From the NCBI RefSeq assembly GCF_003337235.1, contig NZ_QPJC01000020.1:1-43532 (forward strand): a stretch of DNA of 43,532 bases, written 5' to 3'. This stretch comes from Halopolyspora algeriensis (GTDB lineage: Bacteria > Actinomycetota > Actinomycetes > Mycobacteriales > Pseudonocardiaceae). The notes under the pieces are model-generated. The model did no database searches, was not told the origin of the DNA, and saw only the letters and a program-made list of their open reading frames with translations. Shown one piece after another: positions 11,148 to 20,725 of the stretch (position 1 is its first letter; every line of letters starts with the position of its first letter). The position numbers and the translations under genes are program-made.

Positions 11148-12188
11148 TCAGATGACGTGGGTGCTGTCGCGGACGGTGCCGACGTATTCCTCGACGAGGT
11201 CTTCCATCGCGACCACGCCCAGCGGGGTGCCCGCTCCGTCCACAGCGGTGGCGAGGTGGCTGCGCGAACGTCGCAGCGACGTCAGCGCGTCGTCGAGCCG
11301 GGCTTGTACGGGAACGGTCGGCAGGGTGCGCACCCGTGAGGGCACCACGGGGGTTGCCGGTGCGGTGCCCGCCTGATCGAGCACGTCCTTGACGTGCAGA
11401 TAGCCGATCAGCCGGCCGCCGTCGGAGCGCACCGGGAACCGGGAGAACCCGGTGGCCGACACGGCTTTTTCGACATCACCCAGCGTGGGTCTGGCGGGCA
11501 GCGTGGTCAGGTCGTCCAGCGGGATCAGCACATCGCCGACGGTGTTTTCCACCGATGACAGCGTCTTGGCCAGCCGGCGGTGCTCGGACTGGTCGAGCAA
11601 CCCCTCCCGTCGTGACTCGCCGAGCAGCTCGGCGAGTTCGGAGGAGGTGTAGGCGGTTTCCAGATCCTCCTTGGGTTCGACCTTGAGCAGCCGCAGCACC
11701 GAGTTGGCCATCACGTTGAACAGCGCGATCAGCGGCCGTGCCAGTTTGACGAACCCGACCAGCACGGGCACGAACCACAGCGCCAGCCGTTCCGGGCTGG
11801 CGATGGCCAGGTTCTTCGGCACCATCTCGCCGACCAGCACGTGCAGCACGACCACGAGCGCCAGCGCGATCGCGAAGGCCACCGCGTGCAGCAGTGCCTG
11901 CGGCACCGGGATGGGGCCGAGCAGTTTCTCGAGCTGATGGGCCACGGCCGGCTCGCCGAGACGGCCCAGTCCCAGCGAGCACAGGGTGATGCCGAGCTGG
12001 GCGCTGGCCAACATCAGCGAGCCTTCCTGGCTGGCATTGATGACCGTCCTGGCCCGGCTGACCCCCTGTTCGCGCAGGGCCTCCAGCCGATCGCGCCGCG
12101 AGGACAGCAGCGAGAACTCCGCCCCGACGAACAGGGAGTTGCACAGCAACAGCAGGATGGCCAAGACCAGAGCGATTCCGTCGCTCAC
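11148..12188 (-). CDS. CNNM/CorC-type membrane protein with CBS domains (second of pair)
   Basis: A 346-residue protein with a DUF21/CNNM membrane domain (about residues 1-180, with GAEFSLLSSRRDRLEAL and VGEMVPKNLAIASPERLA) followed by a pair of CBS domains (VLIPLDDLTTLPARP, FSRFPVRSDGGRLIGYLHVKDVL, GVVAMEDLVEEYVG). Such proteins are linked to magnesium/cobalt transport and are often called hemolysins. It lacks the C-terminal CorC_HlyC domain its upstream partner has, so the two may work as a heteromer. GTG at 12188 overlaps the stop of the upstream gene by 4 nt (GTGA), which fixes the start and implies translational coupling. Confidence 0.9.
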   Translation of the reverse strand: MSDGIALVLAILLLLCNSLFVGAEFSLLSSRRDRLEALREQGVSRARTVINASQEGSLMLASAQLGITLCSLGLGRLGEPAVAHQLEKLLGPIPVPQALLHAVAFAIALALVVVLHVLVGEMVPKNLAIASPERLALWFVPVLVGFVKLARPLIALFNVMANSVLRLLKVEPKEDLETAYTSSELAELLGESRREGLLDQSEHRRLAKTLSSVENTVGDVLIPLDDLTTLPARPTLGDVEKAVSATGFSRFPVRSDGGRLIGYLHVKDVLDQAGTAPATPVVPSRVRTLPTVPVQARLDDALTSLRRSRSHLATAVDGAGTPLGVVAMEDLVEEYVGTVRDSTHVI

Positions 12189-13546
12189 CGCGACACCTCC
12201 TGCAGGTCGTCCGTGGGGGAAGGCACGACTCCGGCGCTGTCCCGCTGCCGGGTCAACCGGAGCTCGGCGATGCGGTGGCGATCCATGTGGGTGACGGTCA
12301 ACCGCCAACCACCGGTGTCGATACTGTCGGCTTCGGCCGGTATCCGGCCGAGTTCGGCCAGCACGAGCCCGGCCACGGTCTCGTAGTCGCCCTCGGGCAT
12401 GGTGAAGCCGGTGGCTTCGGTCAGCTCGTCGGAGCGCAACAGGCCGGAGATGAGCCAACTGTTGTGGCTCACCGCGCGGACGGCGGCGGTCTCTCGCCGG
12501 TCGTGCTCGTCGCGAACGTCGCCGATGATCTCCTCGACGACGTCTTCGAGACTGACGATGCCGGCCGTGCCGCCGTATTCGTCGACGACCAGGGCCAGTT
12601 GCAGCCCCGATCCCCGCAGCCGGTTCAGCAGCGCATCACCGTCGAGGGTCTCGGGCACGGTCGGTACGGGGCGGGTCAGCGAACCGACGGGGGTGGTCGC
12701 GCGCTGGTCGAGCGGCACTCCGAAGGCCTGCTTGACGTGCACGACACCGTGGATGTTGTCCAGGTCACCCCCGTGTACGGGGAACCGGGAGAACCCGGTC
12801 CGCTGGGCGGCCTCGAGCAGATCGCCGACGGTGGCCTCCGACGACAGCGACTCGACCCGCACCCGCGGGGTCATCAATTCGTCCGCGGAACGGTCGCCGA
12901 AGCGCAGCGATCGGTCCATCAGCTCGGCGGTGGACTCGTCGAGCGTGCCGTGCTCGGCGCTGGAGCGCACGATCGAGCCGAGCTCATCGGGCGAGCGGGC
13001 CGAGCGCAGTTCCTCCTGCGGCTCGATGCCCATGCGACGCACGACCCAGTTCGCACTGTTGTTCATCCCGTCGATCAGCCAGCGGAACACCCGCGAGAAC
13101 GCCGAGTGGTACCCGGACACCGCGCGGGCCGTGGGCAACGGCCGGGCGATCGCGAGATTCTTGGGCACCATTTCGCCGAAGACCATCGACAGGGTGGTCG
13201 CGATCAGGATGGCCAGGATGAGCGAGACCGAGCTCACCGCCGCCTCGGGCAGCCCCAGCCCGGCCAGCGCCGGGTGCAGCAGGTCGCCGATCAACGGCTC
13301 GGCGACGTAGCCGGTGACCAGCGTGGTCAGTGTGATCGCCACCTGGGCACCGGAAAGCTGAAACGACAAGGTGCTGTGGGCTCGCTGGACCGTCTTGGAG
13401 CGCCGGTCCGCGACCTCCGTGGCGTGCGCATCGATCGTACTGCGGTCCAGGGAGGTCAGGGAGAACTCGGCGGCGACCGCCAGCGCGGTGCCGAGGGTGA
13501 GCACTCCGACGAACAGGAGCCCGAGAATCGCCAGTACGAGGTCCAT
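12185..13546 (-). CDS. CNNM/CorC-type membrane protein with CBS and CorC_HlyC domains (first of pair)
   Basis: A 453-residue membrane protein with the full domain order: CNNM transmembrane domain (residues 1 to about 190, with AVAAEFSLTSLDRS and FGEMVPKNLAIARPL), two CBS motifs (LMTPRVRVESL, FSRFPVHGGDLDNIHGVVHVK, LALVVDEYGGTAGIVSLEDVVEEIIGDV) and the C-terminal CorC_HlyC transporter-associated domain (DGYETVAGL-like segment at MPEGDYETVAGLVLAELGRIP). Family members affect Mg2+ export or homeostasis. It is the first gene of a coupled pair with the shorter paralogue; tandem paralogue pairs are common in actinobacteria. The start is ATG at 13546. Confidence 0.92.
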   Translation of the reverse strand: MDLVLAILGLLFVGVLTLGTALAVAAEFSLTSLDRSTIDAHATEVADRRSKTVQRAHSTLSFQLSGAQVAITLTTLVTGYVAEPLIGDLLHPALAGLGLPEAAVSSVSLILAILIATTLSMVFGEMVPKNLAIARPLPTARAVSGYHSAFSRVFRWLIDGMNNSANWVVRRMGIEPQEELRSARSPDELGSIVRSSAEHGTLDESTAELMDRSLRFGDRSADELMTPRVRVESLSSEATVGDLLEAAQRTGFSRFPVHGGDLDNIHGVVHVKQAFGVPLDQRATTPVGSLTRPVPTVPETLDGDALLNRLRGSGLQLALVVDEYGGTAGIVSLEDVVEEIIGDVRDEHDRRETAAVRAVSHNSWLISGLLRSDELTEATGFTMPEGDYETVAGLVLAELGRIPAEADSIDTGGWRLTVTHMDRHRIAELRLTRQRDSAGVVPSPTDDLQEVSR

Positions 13547-14051
13547 CAGCGGTCACCCCGCCGGGAATTCCTTGCCCGCTGGCCTGGGAAGCCGGGTCTT
13601 CGCCCCGGCCCGGTACTGCCGTCGGTCGAGGGTGCCTCGGGCACTGAGGCTGTCACTCCTTTGCTGTGAGCTCGTTCGCCGAGCTTCGTCGGGGATACGG
13701 CAATTGTATCTCGAATGGAGCAGAAGGAAACGTCGGCAGGCCTCCGTGATCACCGGCCGGCGAGTTGCCGTGCGGCACTGCGAGAGTCGGTAACGGTCCC
13801 CTTGCCGCTGCCGGTGAGCGGATCGGTTTTGTTGAATACTCACCGTGTTCAGTCGAATTCCTGCTGAATACAGCTGTGTGCGGTGGATACCCCAGAAGCT
13901 TCATTGTGTGAGCATGTTGGATAATGTTGTTTTGCCTGGGTACGGTTTCCGTGTTGCCTCGAGAACCGAGGCCCGCACGCGCGAGGCGTACCCACCGCCG
14001 AGTTACCAGGCGGCTACCGCCGCCCTGTGAGATGTACGAGAGGACGTGATC
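13547..14051. other. Divergent intergenic region, CBS pair and peptide transporter
   Basis: About 500 nt with no supported gene. The middle is AT-richer than the flanks (13820-13950) and contains two TGAATAC repeats near 13835 and 13864 and a -10-like GATAAT at 13920-13925, so the promoter of the transporter probably lies there. I see no classic operator. Confidence 0.4.
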
Positions 14052-15527
14052 GTGCACACCACCACGGTTGCGGACCAGCCGAAGGGGAAGGGCTTTTTCG
14101 GCCATCCTCCGGGGTTGTCCACGCTGTTTTTCACCGAGATGTGGGAGCGCTTCTCCTACTACGGGATGCGCGCCATTCTGGCGCTGTACCTCTATACCGT
14201 GGTCACCGAGGGTGGCCTCGGGATGGACGAGCCCACGGCGGTATCGCTGGTGCTGGCCTACGGTGCTTCGGTGTACCTCACCGGTGTCGCCGGCGGGTGG
14301 CTGGCCGACCGAGTGTTCGGTGCGCAACGCGCCATCTTCTACGGCGGTGTGCTCATCATGCTCGGGCACATCTGCATGGCGCTGCCCGGTGGTTACTCCT
14401 CGTTGGCCGCGGGGCTGGGCCTGATCGTGCTCGGTTCCGGCCTGCTCAAGCCCAACGTCTCCAATGTCGTCGGCGGCCTCTACAGCAAGGACGACTACCG
14501 TCGAGACGCGGGTTTCTCGATCTTCTACACGGGCATCAACATCGGTGCCTTCATCGGAATGCTCATCACGGCCGCTCTTGCCGACAGGATCGGCTTCCAC
14601 TGGGGCTTCGGCGCGGCGGCCGTCGGCATGGCTCTCGGTCTCATCCAGTACGTCCTGGGTAATGCCCGGCTGGGCAACGCGGGCAAGCAGCCGGTCAATC
14701 CGTTGCCGGAGGACCAGAAGAGCACGGTGCTCGTCCGGGCCGCGGCCATCGCGGTGGCTCTGGTGGTCGTGCTCGTCGGGGCGACTTTCCTGTGGGGCGT
14801 CGAGGGACTGATCAACACGATCACCGGGATCTCGATCGCTCTGCCGGCTCTGTACTTCACGGTGATGTTCCGCAGCAGGCAGATCACCAAGATGGAACGG
14901 GATCGGCTGACCGCCTACATCCCGCTGTTTTTGGCCACGGCCCTGTTCTTCTTGCTCTTCGAGCAACAAGCCGCGACATTGGTGGTGGTCACCGACTTCC
15001 AGACGGATACCACCCTGTTCGGTTACGACTTCCCGGTCGGGTGGTTCCAGTCGATCAATCCGCTGGCCATCATCATCCTGGCGCCACTGTTCGCGCTGCT
15101 GTGGGTCAAGTGGGGTGACCGTCAGCCCAGCACCCCGATGAAGTTCGTCGGCGGCCTGACCTTCGTCGCTCTCGGCTTCCTGTGGGTGATTTTCTCCGGA
15201 CTGTTCCGCAACGGCGAGGGCCTGATGAACCCGCTGATGATCGCCTTCGTCTTCGTGCTGTTCACCATCGGCGAGCTGATGCTGTCCCCGGTCGGACTGT
15301 CGGTGACCACCAAGCTCGCCCCGCAGGCGTTCTCGTCGCAGACGATGGGGCTGTACTTCCTCGCGCCCGCGCTGGGGCAAGGTGTGGCTTCCCAGATCGC
15401 CCAGCTGTACTCGGAGGAGAACCAGAATCTGTACTTCGGCGGTGTCGGGCTGGTGACGCTCGCGCTGGCGGGGGTGCTGGCGCTGGGTACGCCCTGGATC
15501 AAGCGGTACATGCACGGCGTCAACTGA
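14052..15527 (+). CDS. POT/PTR family proton-coupled di-/tripeptide transporter
   Basis: A 491-residue major facilitator protein of the proton-dependent oligopeptide transporter family, importing small peptides with protons across the membrane. The E-x-x-E-R-F motif that couples protons is at residues 29-34 (EMWERFSYYG), and the family signature GSGLLKPNVSNVVGGLY follows; twelve or more hydrophobic helices are visible. GTG at 14052 is chosen because AGGA lies 7 nt upstream; GTG at 14046 is also in frame but would overlap the ribosome site. The protein is close in length to DtpT-type transporters. It ends in a strong terminator and stands as its own unit. Confidence 0.93.
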   Translation: MHTTTVADQPKGKGFFGHPPGLSTLFFTEMWERFSYYGMRAILALYLYTVVTEGGLGMDEPTAVSLVLAYGASVYLTGVAGGWLADRVFGAQRAIFYGGVLIMLGHICMALPGGYSSLAAGLGLIVLGSGLLKPNVSNVVGGLYSKDDYRRDAGFSIFYTGINIGAFIGMLITAALADRIGFHWGFGAAAVGMALGLIQYVLGNARLGNAGKQPVNPLPEDQKSTVLVRAAAIAVALVVVLVGATFLWGVEGLINTITGISIALPALYFTVMFRSRQITKMERDRLTAYIPLFLATALFFLLFEQQAATLVVVTDFQTDTTLFGYDFPVGWFQSINPLAIIILAPLFALLWVKWGDRQPSTPMKFVGGLTFVALGFLWVIFSGLFRNGEGLMNPLMIAFVFVLFTIGELMLSPVGLSVTTKLAPQAFSSQTMGLYFLAPALGQGVASQIAQLYSEENQNLYFGGVGLVTLALAGVLALGTPWIKRYMHGVN

Positions 15528-15540
15528 CATCGTGTCGGAC

Positions 15541-15591
15541 AGCCGCCGAGTCCCCGCCGCACCGACAGGGCGAAGCGGGGACTCGGCGGCT
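15541..15591 (+). terminator. Terminator after the peptide transporter gene
   Basis: A perfect 17-bp inverted repeat, 15541-15557 with 15575-15591, starts 13 nt after the stop codon and closes a 17-nt loop. Confidence 0.85.
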
Positions 15592-15783
15592 GTGTGCGTT
15601 GCCGCGCCGGATCGGCGCCTGTCCGAGCGATGAGGGAGGCTGGCCGGGAGGTCCCCGGGAGATGGCATCCACACGACGAGCGCGAGGAAAGCCTTCTGTA
15701 ACGTGAGGGAAGAGTTCGGCGAGGAGGTTCGGCGGCGTGCAGAGTCGAGACCGGCAGGGCATGCGCCTGCAACGGGGATTGCG

Positions 15784-17400
15784 ATGAGTGCCACGGAGGA
15801 TGCGCGTAGTGCTGTCGGTGGCGGTGATCCCGTGCAGCAGGCCCGGCGGCGTCGTACGTTTGCGGTGATCAGTCATCCGGACGCGGGCAAGTCGACGTTG
15901 ACCGAGGCGCTGGCGCTGCATGCCAGGGTGCTGTCGGAGGCTGGTGCGGTGCACGGTAAGGCCGGTCGGCGCGGTGTGGTGTCGGACTGGTTGGCCATGG
16001 AGCGTGCCCGGGGGATTTCGATCACCTCGGCGGCGTTGCAGTTCGGCTATGACGACTGCGTGATCAACCTGTTGGACACGCCGGGGCACGCGGATTTTTC
16101 CGAGGACACCTATCGGGTGTTGTCGGCGGTGGATTCGGCGGTGATGCTGCTGGATGCGGCCAAGGGGCTGGAGCCGCAGACGTTGAAGCTGTTCGACGTG
16201 TGCCGCCACCGGGGCATCCCGGTGATCACGTTCATCAACAAGTGGGATCGTCCGGGGCGTGCGGCCCTGGAGTTGTGCGATGAGCTCTCCGAGCGCATCG
16301 GGTTGTCTCCGATGCCGTTGACCTGGCCGGTGGGCGAGGCGGGGCATTTCCGCGGGGTGCTGGATCGCGAGGCCGGCGGGTTCGTCGGCTACGAGCGCCA
16401 GGCCGGCGGGGCCCAGCTGGCGGCCCAGCAGCGGTTGAGCGCCGAGCAGGCCGCGGCCGAGATCGGCGCGGAGTGGCAGCAGGCGGTTGAGGAGTCCGAG
16501 TTGCTCTCGGCCGACGGTGCCGATCTGGACATCGCCGCGTTCAACGAGGCCAGTGCCACGCCGGTGTTGTTCGGGTCGGCGGTGCGCAATTTCGGGGTCG
16601 GACAGTTGCTCGATGTGCTGGTGCGGTTGGCGCCGCAGCCGGGCCCGCGTGCCGATGTGCGGGGCAAGTCTCGTCCGTTGGAGGCGCCGTTTTCGGCGTT
16701 CGTGTTCAAGGTGCAGACCGGGATGGATCCGGCCCATCGGGACCGGGTGGCCTTCGCGCGGGTGTGTTCGGGCGAGTTCGAACGCGGCATGGTCGTCACG
16801 CATGCCGCCACGGGCAGGCCCTTTGCCACCAAGTACGCCCAGCAGGTCTTCGGTCGGCAGCGCGACACCGTCGAGACGGCCTATCCCGGTGACGTGGTCG
16901 GCCTGGTCAACGCCTCCGCCCTCGGGGTCGGCGACACCCTGTATGCCGGCAAGCCCGCGGTGGAGTTTCCCGGCATGCCCAGTTTCGCCCCGGAGCACTT
17001 CGCGGTGGCCCGCACCAGTGATCCGGGGCGTGCCAAGCAGTTCCGGCGCGGTATCGAGCAGCTGTCCCAGGAAGGGGTGGTGCAGGTGCTGCATTCGCAG
17101 ACCCGGGGGGAGGGTGCGCCGGTGCTGGCCGCGGTGGGTCCGATGCAGTTCGACGTGGCCACCCATCGCATGGAGTCCGAGTTCCGCGCTCCCATCGAGC
17201 TCGAACGACTGCCCTACCGGGTGGTGCGCCTGGTGGGCGATGAAAGCCAGCGCCCGAGGCTGCAGACCCGCACCAGCGAGGTGTTCGACCGGCCCGACGG
17301 TTCGGCGCTGGCCGCGTTCACCGACGACATCGCCCTACGATCGCTGATCCGGCTGCATCCCGAACTGGACCTGCGCCACGTCGTCGCCGACGCGGAGTAA
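15784..17400 (+). CDS. prfC: Peptide chain release factor 3
   Basis: A 538-residue translational GTPase that recycles RF1/RF2 from the ribosome after termination. GTPase motifs are in order: G1 HPDAGKST at residues 31-38, switch I RGISITSA, G3 DTPGHADF and G4 NKWDR. The later segment PSFAPEHFAVA and the C-terminal LQFDV-type region (GPMQFDVATHRMESEF) separate RF3 from EF-G and LepA. ATG at 15784 gives the normal family length and has GGGGA a few bases upstream; the open frame extends to 15703 without homology. It converges with arsO across only 47 nt. Confidence 0.95.
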   Translation: MSATEDARSAVGGGDPVQQARRRRTFAVISHPDAGKSTLTEALALHARVLSEAGAVHGKAGRRGVVSDWLAMERARGISITSAALQFGYDDCVINLLDTPGHADFSEDTYRVLSAVDSAVMLLDAAKGLEPQTLKLFDVCRHRGIPVITFINKWDRPGRAALELCDELSERIGLSPMPLTWPVGEAGHFRGVLDREAGGFVGYERQAGGAQLAAQQRLSAEQAAAEIGAEWQQAVEESELLSADGADLDIAAFNEASATPVLFGSAVRNFGVGQLLDVLVRLAPQPGPRADVRGKSRPLEAPFSAFVFKVQTGMDPAHRDRVAFARVCSGEFERGMVVTHAATGRPFATKYAQQVFGRQRDTVETAYPGDVVGLVNASALGVGDTLYAGKPAVEFPGMPSFAPEHFAVARTSDPGRAKQFRRGIEQLSQEGVVQVLHSQTRGEGAPVLAAVGPMQFDVATHRMESEFRAPIELERLPYRVVRLVGDESQRPRLQTRTSEVFDRPDGSALAAFTDDIALRSLIRLHPELDLRHVVADAE

Positions 17401-17447
17401 GTGGCCGTGCGGACCGGCTTGTGCAGAAGCCCTGACCGGCGCTGCGT

Positions 17448-18530
17448 TCACGGCCGCCGGCGGGCGGAAACCGGTACGGTGAGCCGCTCGGCGATGTCGG
17501 CGACAGTGGTTTTGGCGGTGCGGCCTGCGCCGATGAGGGTGGCAGAGGCGGGGCCGGTCCAGTCGCCGTAGCCCAGCAGGTACAGGCGGGGTTCCTGAAT
17601 CGAGCGGGTTCCGTCGGTGGGAATGATGCCGCCGTGGCGGCGCAGCGCCAGCGGACGCAGATGCCGCAGCGACGGCCGGAATCCGGTGCACCAGATGATC
17701 GCATCGGCGATCCGTTCGCTGCCGTCGGTCCAGGCGACACCGCCGGCGGTGAGCCGAGTGAACATCGGCTCGGCGTGCAGCACGCCACGATCGCGGGCCT
17801 CGAGCACGCCGGGCACCATCACGATGTCGCCGAGCGCGGCCACTCCACCGGTGTCTTCGGTACCGAGTCGCCGGGCCGCTTCTCGCCGGGTGGCAACGTC
17901 GAACAGCACACGACCGTCGACGCCTTCGGGCATGAAGCGCGGCCGACGCGAGGTCACCCAGGTCGTCTCGGCCACGGTGGAGACCTCGGCGAGGATCTGT
18001 GCGGCCGAGTTGCCGCCGCCGACCACGATCACCCGCTGACCGCGGAAGTCGTCGGGACGCCGGTAGGAGACGGTGTGCAACTGGTGACCGGTGAATTTCT
18101 CCTGTCCCGGGTAGGAGGGGACGTAGGGCGATTGCCACGTGCCGGTGGCGCTGATGACCGCCCTGGCGTGCCACGTGCCGTGGTCGGTGTGCGCCGCGAG
18201 ATCGTTCTCGCCCCGGTGCACCCCGTGCACGCGCACGGGCCGGTGGACCGGCAGGTCGTAGCGCTGCTCGTAGCGGGCCAGGTAGTCGACGACGTGGCCG
18301 GCCGTCGGGAACTCCTCGCCGGGTTGGCGCGGCATCGGCCATCCGGGCAGCGGGCTGTGCTCGGCCGGGGAGAACAGCCGCAGCGAGTCCCATCCGTGCT
18401 GCCAGGCCCCGCCCGGTTCGGGAGCGGCGTCGAGGACGGCGAAGTCCAGACCCGCTCGCCGGAGGAAGTATCCGGCGGCAAGCCCGGCCTGGCCGCCGCC
18501 GATCACCACCACATCGCAGACCTCGGCCAC
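17448..18530 (-). CDS. arsO: ArsO-type flavin-dependent monooxygenase
   Basis: A 360-residue FAD- and NAD(P)H-binding protein of the type found in actinobacterial arsenic clusters. The FAD Rossmann motif GGGQAGLAAGYFL is at residues 11-23, a second dinucleotide motif VVGGGNSAAQ lies mid-protein, and GTWQSPYVPSYPGQ resembles the flavin monooxygenase linker. Its exact role in arsenic resistance is not settled; it may oxidise an arsenical or another substrate. GTG at 18530 is preferred since AGAGAGGA sits 6 nt upstream. It is the last gene of the arsR-acr3-arsC-arsO series, 121 nt after arsC. Confidence 0.85.
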   Translation of the reverse strand: MAEVCDVVVIGGGQAGLAAGYFLRRAGLDFAVLDAAPEPGGAWQHGWDSLRLFSPAEHSPLPGWPMPRQPGEEFPTAGHVVDYLARYEQRYDLPVHRPVRVHGVHRGENDLAAHTDHGTWHARAVISATGTWQSPYVPSYPGQEKFTGHQLHTVSYRRPDDFRGQRVIVVGGGNSAAQILAEVSTVAETTWVTSRRPRFMPEGVDGRVLFDVATRREAARRLGTEDTGGVAALGDIVMVPGVLEARDRGVLHAEPMFTRLTAGGVAWTDGSERIADAIIWCTGFRPSLRHLRPLALRRHGGIIPTDGTRSIQEPRLYLLGYGDWTGPASATLIGAGRTAKTTVADIAERLTVPVSARRRP

Positions 18531-18651
18531 GGTTTTTCCTCTCTCGGTGCGCACGTCATCGCAGCGCCGGACGGCAGTGCCGCGTGTGCGCGGCGGCAGC
18601 GGTGATCGGCGGTTGTGTCTCGGCTGCTCTCGCCGCGCTGTGATCCGGGAA

Positions 18652-19062
18652 TCAGCTCGGCTGTCCGACGAGCTCGGCGAGCAGGTCGCGCACGCGGCGG
18701 TCGATCTCGTCGCGGATCGGGCGGATCTGCTCGGCGGGTTTGCCCGCCGGGTCGTCGAGGTCCCAATCGAGGTAGCGCTTGCCGGGAGACACCGGGCAGG
18801 CGTCGCCGCAGCCCATGGTGATGACCACGTCGGAGGCCTCCACGGCGCCGGTGGTCAGCTTCGTGGGGAACTGCTGGGAGACGTCGATGCCGAGTTCGCT
18901 CATGACCTCGACGACGGCGGGGTTGACCTCACTGGCGGGGGTGGAGCCGGCTGAGCGCACGGCCACGGCCCCTGGGGCGTGGTGGGCCAGCAGGGCGGCG
19001 GCCATCTGCGAGCGTCCGGCGTTGTGCACGCACACGAACAACACTTCCGGAGTGGAAGACAC
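18652..19062 (-). CDS. arsC: Arsenate reductase, low-molecular-weight phosphatase type
   Basis: A 136-residue cytosolic enzyme reducing arsenate to arsenite. The phosphatase loop C-x5-R-S is at Cys11-Arg17 (VCVHNAGRSQ), and the redox pair used by thioredoxin-coupled ArsC is present as Cys85 and Cys89 (TMGCGDACPVSPGK), followed by DWDLDDPAGK. This pattern points to the thioredoxin/mycothiol-linked class rather than the glutaredoxin class. GTG at 19062 is chosen behind GAGGAGA with a 7-nt spacer. It follows acr3 by 31 nt, so the two are one operon: reduction, then efflux. Confidence 0.95.
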   Translation of the reverse strand: MSSTPEVLFVCVHNAGRSQMAAALLAHHAPGAVAVRSAGSTPASEVNPAVVEVMSELGIDVSQQFPTKLTTGAVEASDVVITMGCGDACPVSPGKRYLDWDLDDPAGKPAEQIRPIRDEIDRRVRDLLAELVGQPS

Positions 19063-19093
19063 GGAGTGCTCTCCTCGGGGGCGGGATCGGGAA

Positions 19094-20209
19094 TTACTGC
19101 CGCCGGGATGCGTCGGCGGAGACGGGCGCGGTGGTCGAGTCGCTGGAAAACCAGCGGCGGGCGGCCAGGGAGACGTAGACCAGCCCGACCAGCACGGGCA
19201 CCTCGATGAGTGGGCCGACCACCCCGGCCAGGGCCTGGCCGCTGGTGACACCGAAGGTGGCGATCGCCACGGCGATGGCCAGTTCGAAGTTGTTGCCCGC
19301 GGCGGTGAACGCCAGGGTCGTCGACCGTTCATACGACAGACGCAGGCCCTTGCCGAGGGCGAAGGTGCCCGCCCACATGATCACGAAGTAGATCAGCAGC
19401 GGCAGGGCGATGCGGGCCACGTCCAGGGGCCGGCTGGTGATCGCCTCACCTTGCAGGGCGAACAGCACGATGATGGTGAACAGCAGCCCGTACGGGGCGA
19501 TCGGGCCGATGGTGGACAAAAACGTCGATTCGTACCACTGGCGGCCCTGGGCGCGTTCGCCGAAGCGGCGGGAGAGGTAGCCGGCCACCAGGGGGATGCC
19601 GAGGAAGATCAGCACCGATCGAGCGATCTGCCAGGCCGATACATCGAGGCCGACCTGGGACAAACCGAGCCAGCCCGGCAGCACCGACAGGTAGAACCAG
19701 CCCAGCCCGGCGAACGCCAACACCTGAAACACCGAGTTCAGCGCCACGAGCACGGCGGCGGCCTCGCGGTCGCCGCAGGCCAGATCGTTCCAGATGATGA
19801 CCATGGCGATGCAGCGGGCCAGTCCGACGATGATCAGACCGGTGCGATATTCCGGCAGATCCGGCAGGAAAGTCCAGGCCAGCACGAACATCACCGCTGG
19901 ACCGACCAGCCAGTTGATCACCAGCGAGGAGATCAGCAGGCGCTTGTCGGCGGTGACGGACTCCAGCCGGTCGTAGCGGACCTTGGCCAGCACCGGATAC
20001 ATCATCACCAGCAGCCCGATGAAGATCGGCAGTGACACCCCGGAGACCACGTGCAGCGAGTTCAGCACCGTGTTCAGTCCCGGCACGAATCGGCCGGCCA
20101 GCAGCCCGATCACCATGGCCGTACCGATCCACACCGGCAAAAACCGGTCCAGCAGCGACAACCGCTGCACCACCGTGCTCGCCGGTGGCTGCTCCGCCGT
20201 TTCGGTCAC
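19094..20209 (-). CDS. acr3: Arsenite efflux transporter ACR3
   Basis: A 371-residue membrane protein of the ACR3/BASS superfamily with about ten transmembrane helices that exports arsenite. The functionally essential cysteine of the family is in GLARCIAMVIIWND (Cys133), and the second conserved block TLAFTAAGNNFELAIAVAIATFG is present as well. GTG at 20209 is chosen behind AGGTGGAG. It lies 150 nt after arsR and 31 nt before arsC on the same strand. Confidence 0.96.
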   Translation of the reverse strand: MTETAEQPPASTVVQRLSLLDRFLPVWIGTAMVIGLLAGRFVPGLNTVLNSLHVVSGVSLPIFIGLLVMMYPVLAKVRYDRLESVTADKRLLISSLVINWLVGPAVMFVLAWTFLPDLPEYRTGLIIVGLARCIAMVIIWNDLACGDREAAAVLVALNSVFQVLAFAGLGWFYLSVLPGWLGLSQVGLDVSAWQIARSVLIFLGIPLVAGYLSRRFGERAQGRQWYESTFLSTIGPIAPYGLLFTIIVLFALQGEAITSRPLDVARIALPLLIYFVIMWAGTFALGKGLRLSYERSTTLAFTAAGNNFELAIAVAIATFGVTSGQALAGVVGPLIEVPVLVGLVYVSLAARRWFSSDSTTAPVSADASRRQ

Positions 20210-20359
20210 GCTCCACCTCTCGTTCGTGCTTCGACCCGAGTGCTGTCGAAGTGATCGTCGAAGACTTCCGCGTTGCTCGCCGCCCCTCGGGAGCGCGGAA
20301 GTTCGGGGCAATGAGCCCGTTGTTGTCCACGGCACCGGGCCGCGGACCCGTGCCGGTGG

Positions 20360-20725
20360 TCAACCTCGCGTGGCTGCTGCCGGAGCCGGCCCCAGTACGG
20401 AGGAAAGCTGCTGCAGCGCCTCGGGCAGCACCCAGTAGTAGACCCAGGTGGCACGCCGTTCACTGGCGATCAGTCCCGCCTCGCGCAGCACTTTGAGGTG
20501 GTGCGAGATCGTCGGCCCCGACAGGTCGAAGGCTCCGGTGAGGTCACACACGCACGCTTCCCCGCCGGCATGGGCGGCGATCAGGCTCAACAGCCGCAGG
20601 CGCACCGGATCCCCCAGCGCCTTGAACATCGTGGCCAACTGGCCGGCCTGTTCGCCCGACAGCGGTTCACCGGTCACCGGCGAGCAGCACCACCGCCCGG
20701 AGTCCTGCCCGGTTTGGTTCGACAT
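20360..20725 (-). CDS. arsR: Arsenic-responsive ArsR/SmtB repressor
   Basis: A 121-residue winged-helix repressor. The HTH is ISHHLKVLREAGLI. The likely As(III) site consists of an N-terminal Cys13-Cys14 pair together with Cys58 or Cys60 (EACVCDL). This resembles the Corynebacterium ArsR type, which uses an N-terminal CC pair plus one more cysteine, more than the classic alpha3 ELCVCDL-only type, though both elements are here. It is the promoter-proximal gene of the arsenic operon and presumably represses it. ATG at 20725. Confidence 0.93.
   Translation of the reverse strand: MSNQTGQDSGRWCCSPVTGEPLSGEQAGQLATMFKALGDPVRLRLLSLIAAHAGGEACVCDLTGAFDLSGPTISHHLKVLREAGLIASERRATWVYYWVLPEALQQLSSVLGPAPAAATRG

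Noticed and set aside
13547-14051. TGAATAC repeats upstream of the peptide transporter as further copies of the oxalate operator
   Set aside because: They lack the inverted GTAT half of ATACNGTAT and are far from the island.
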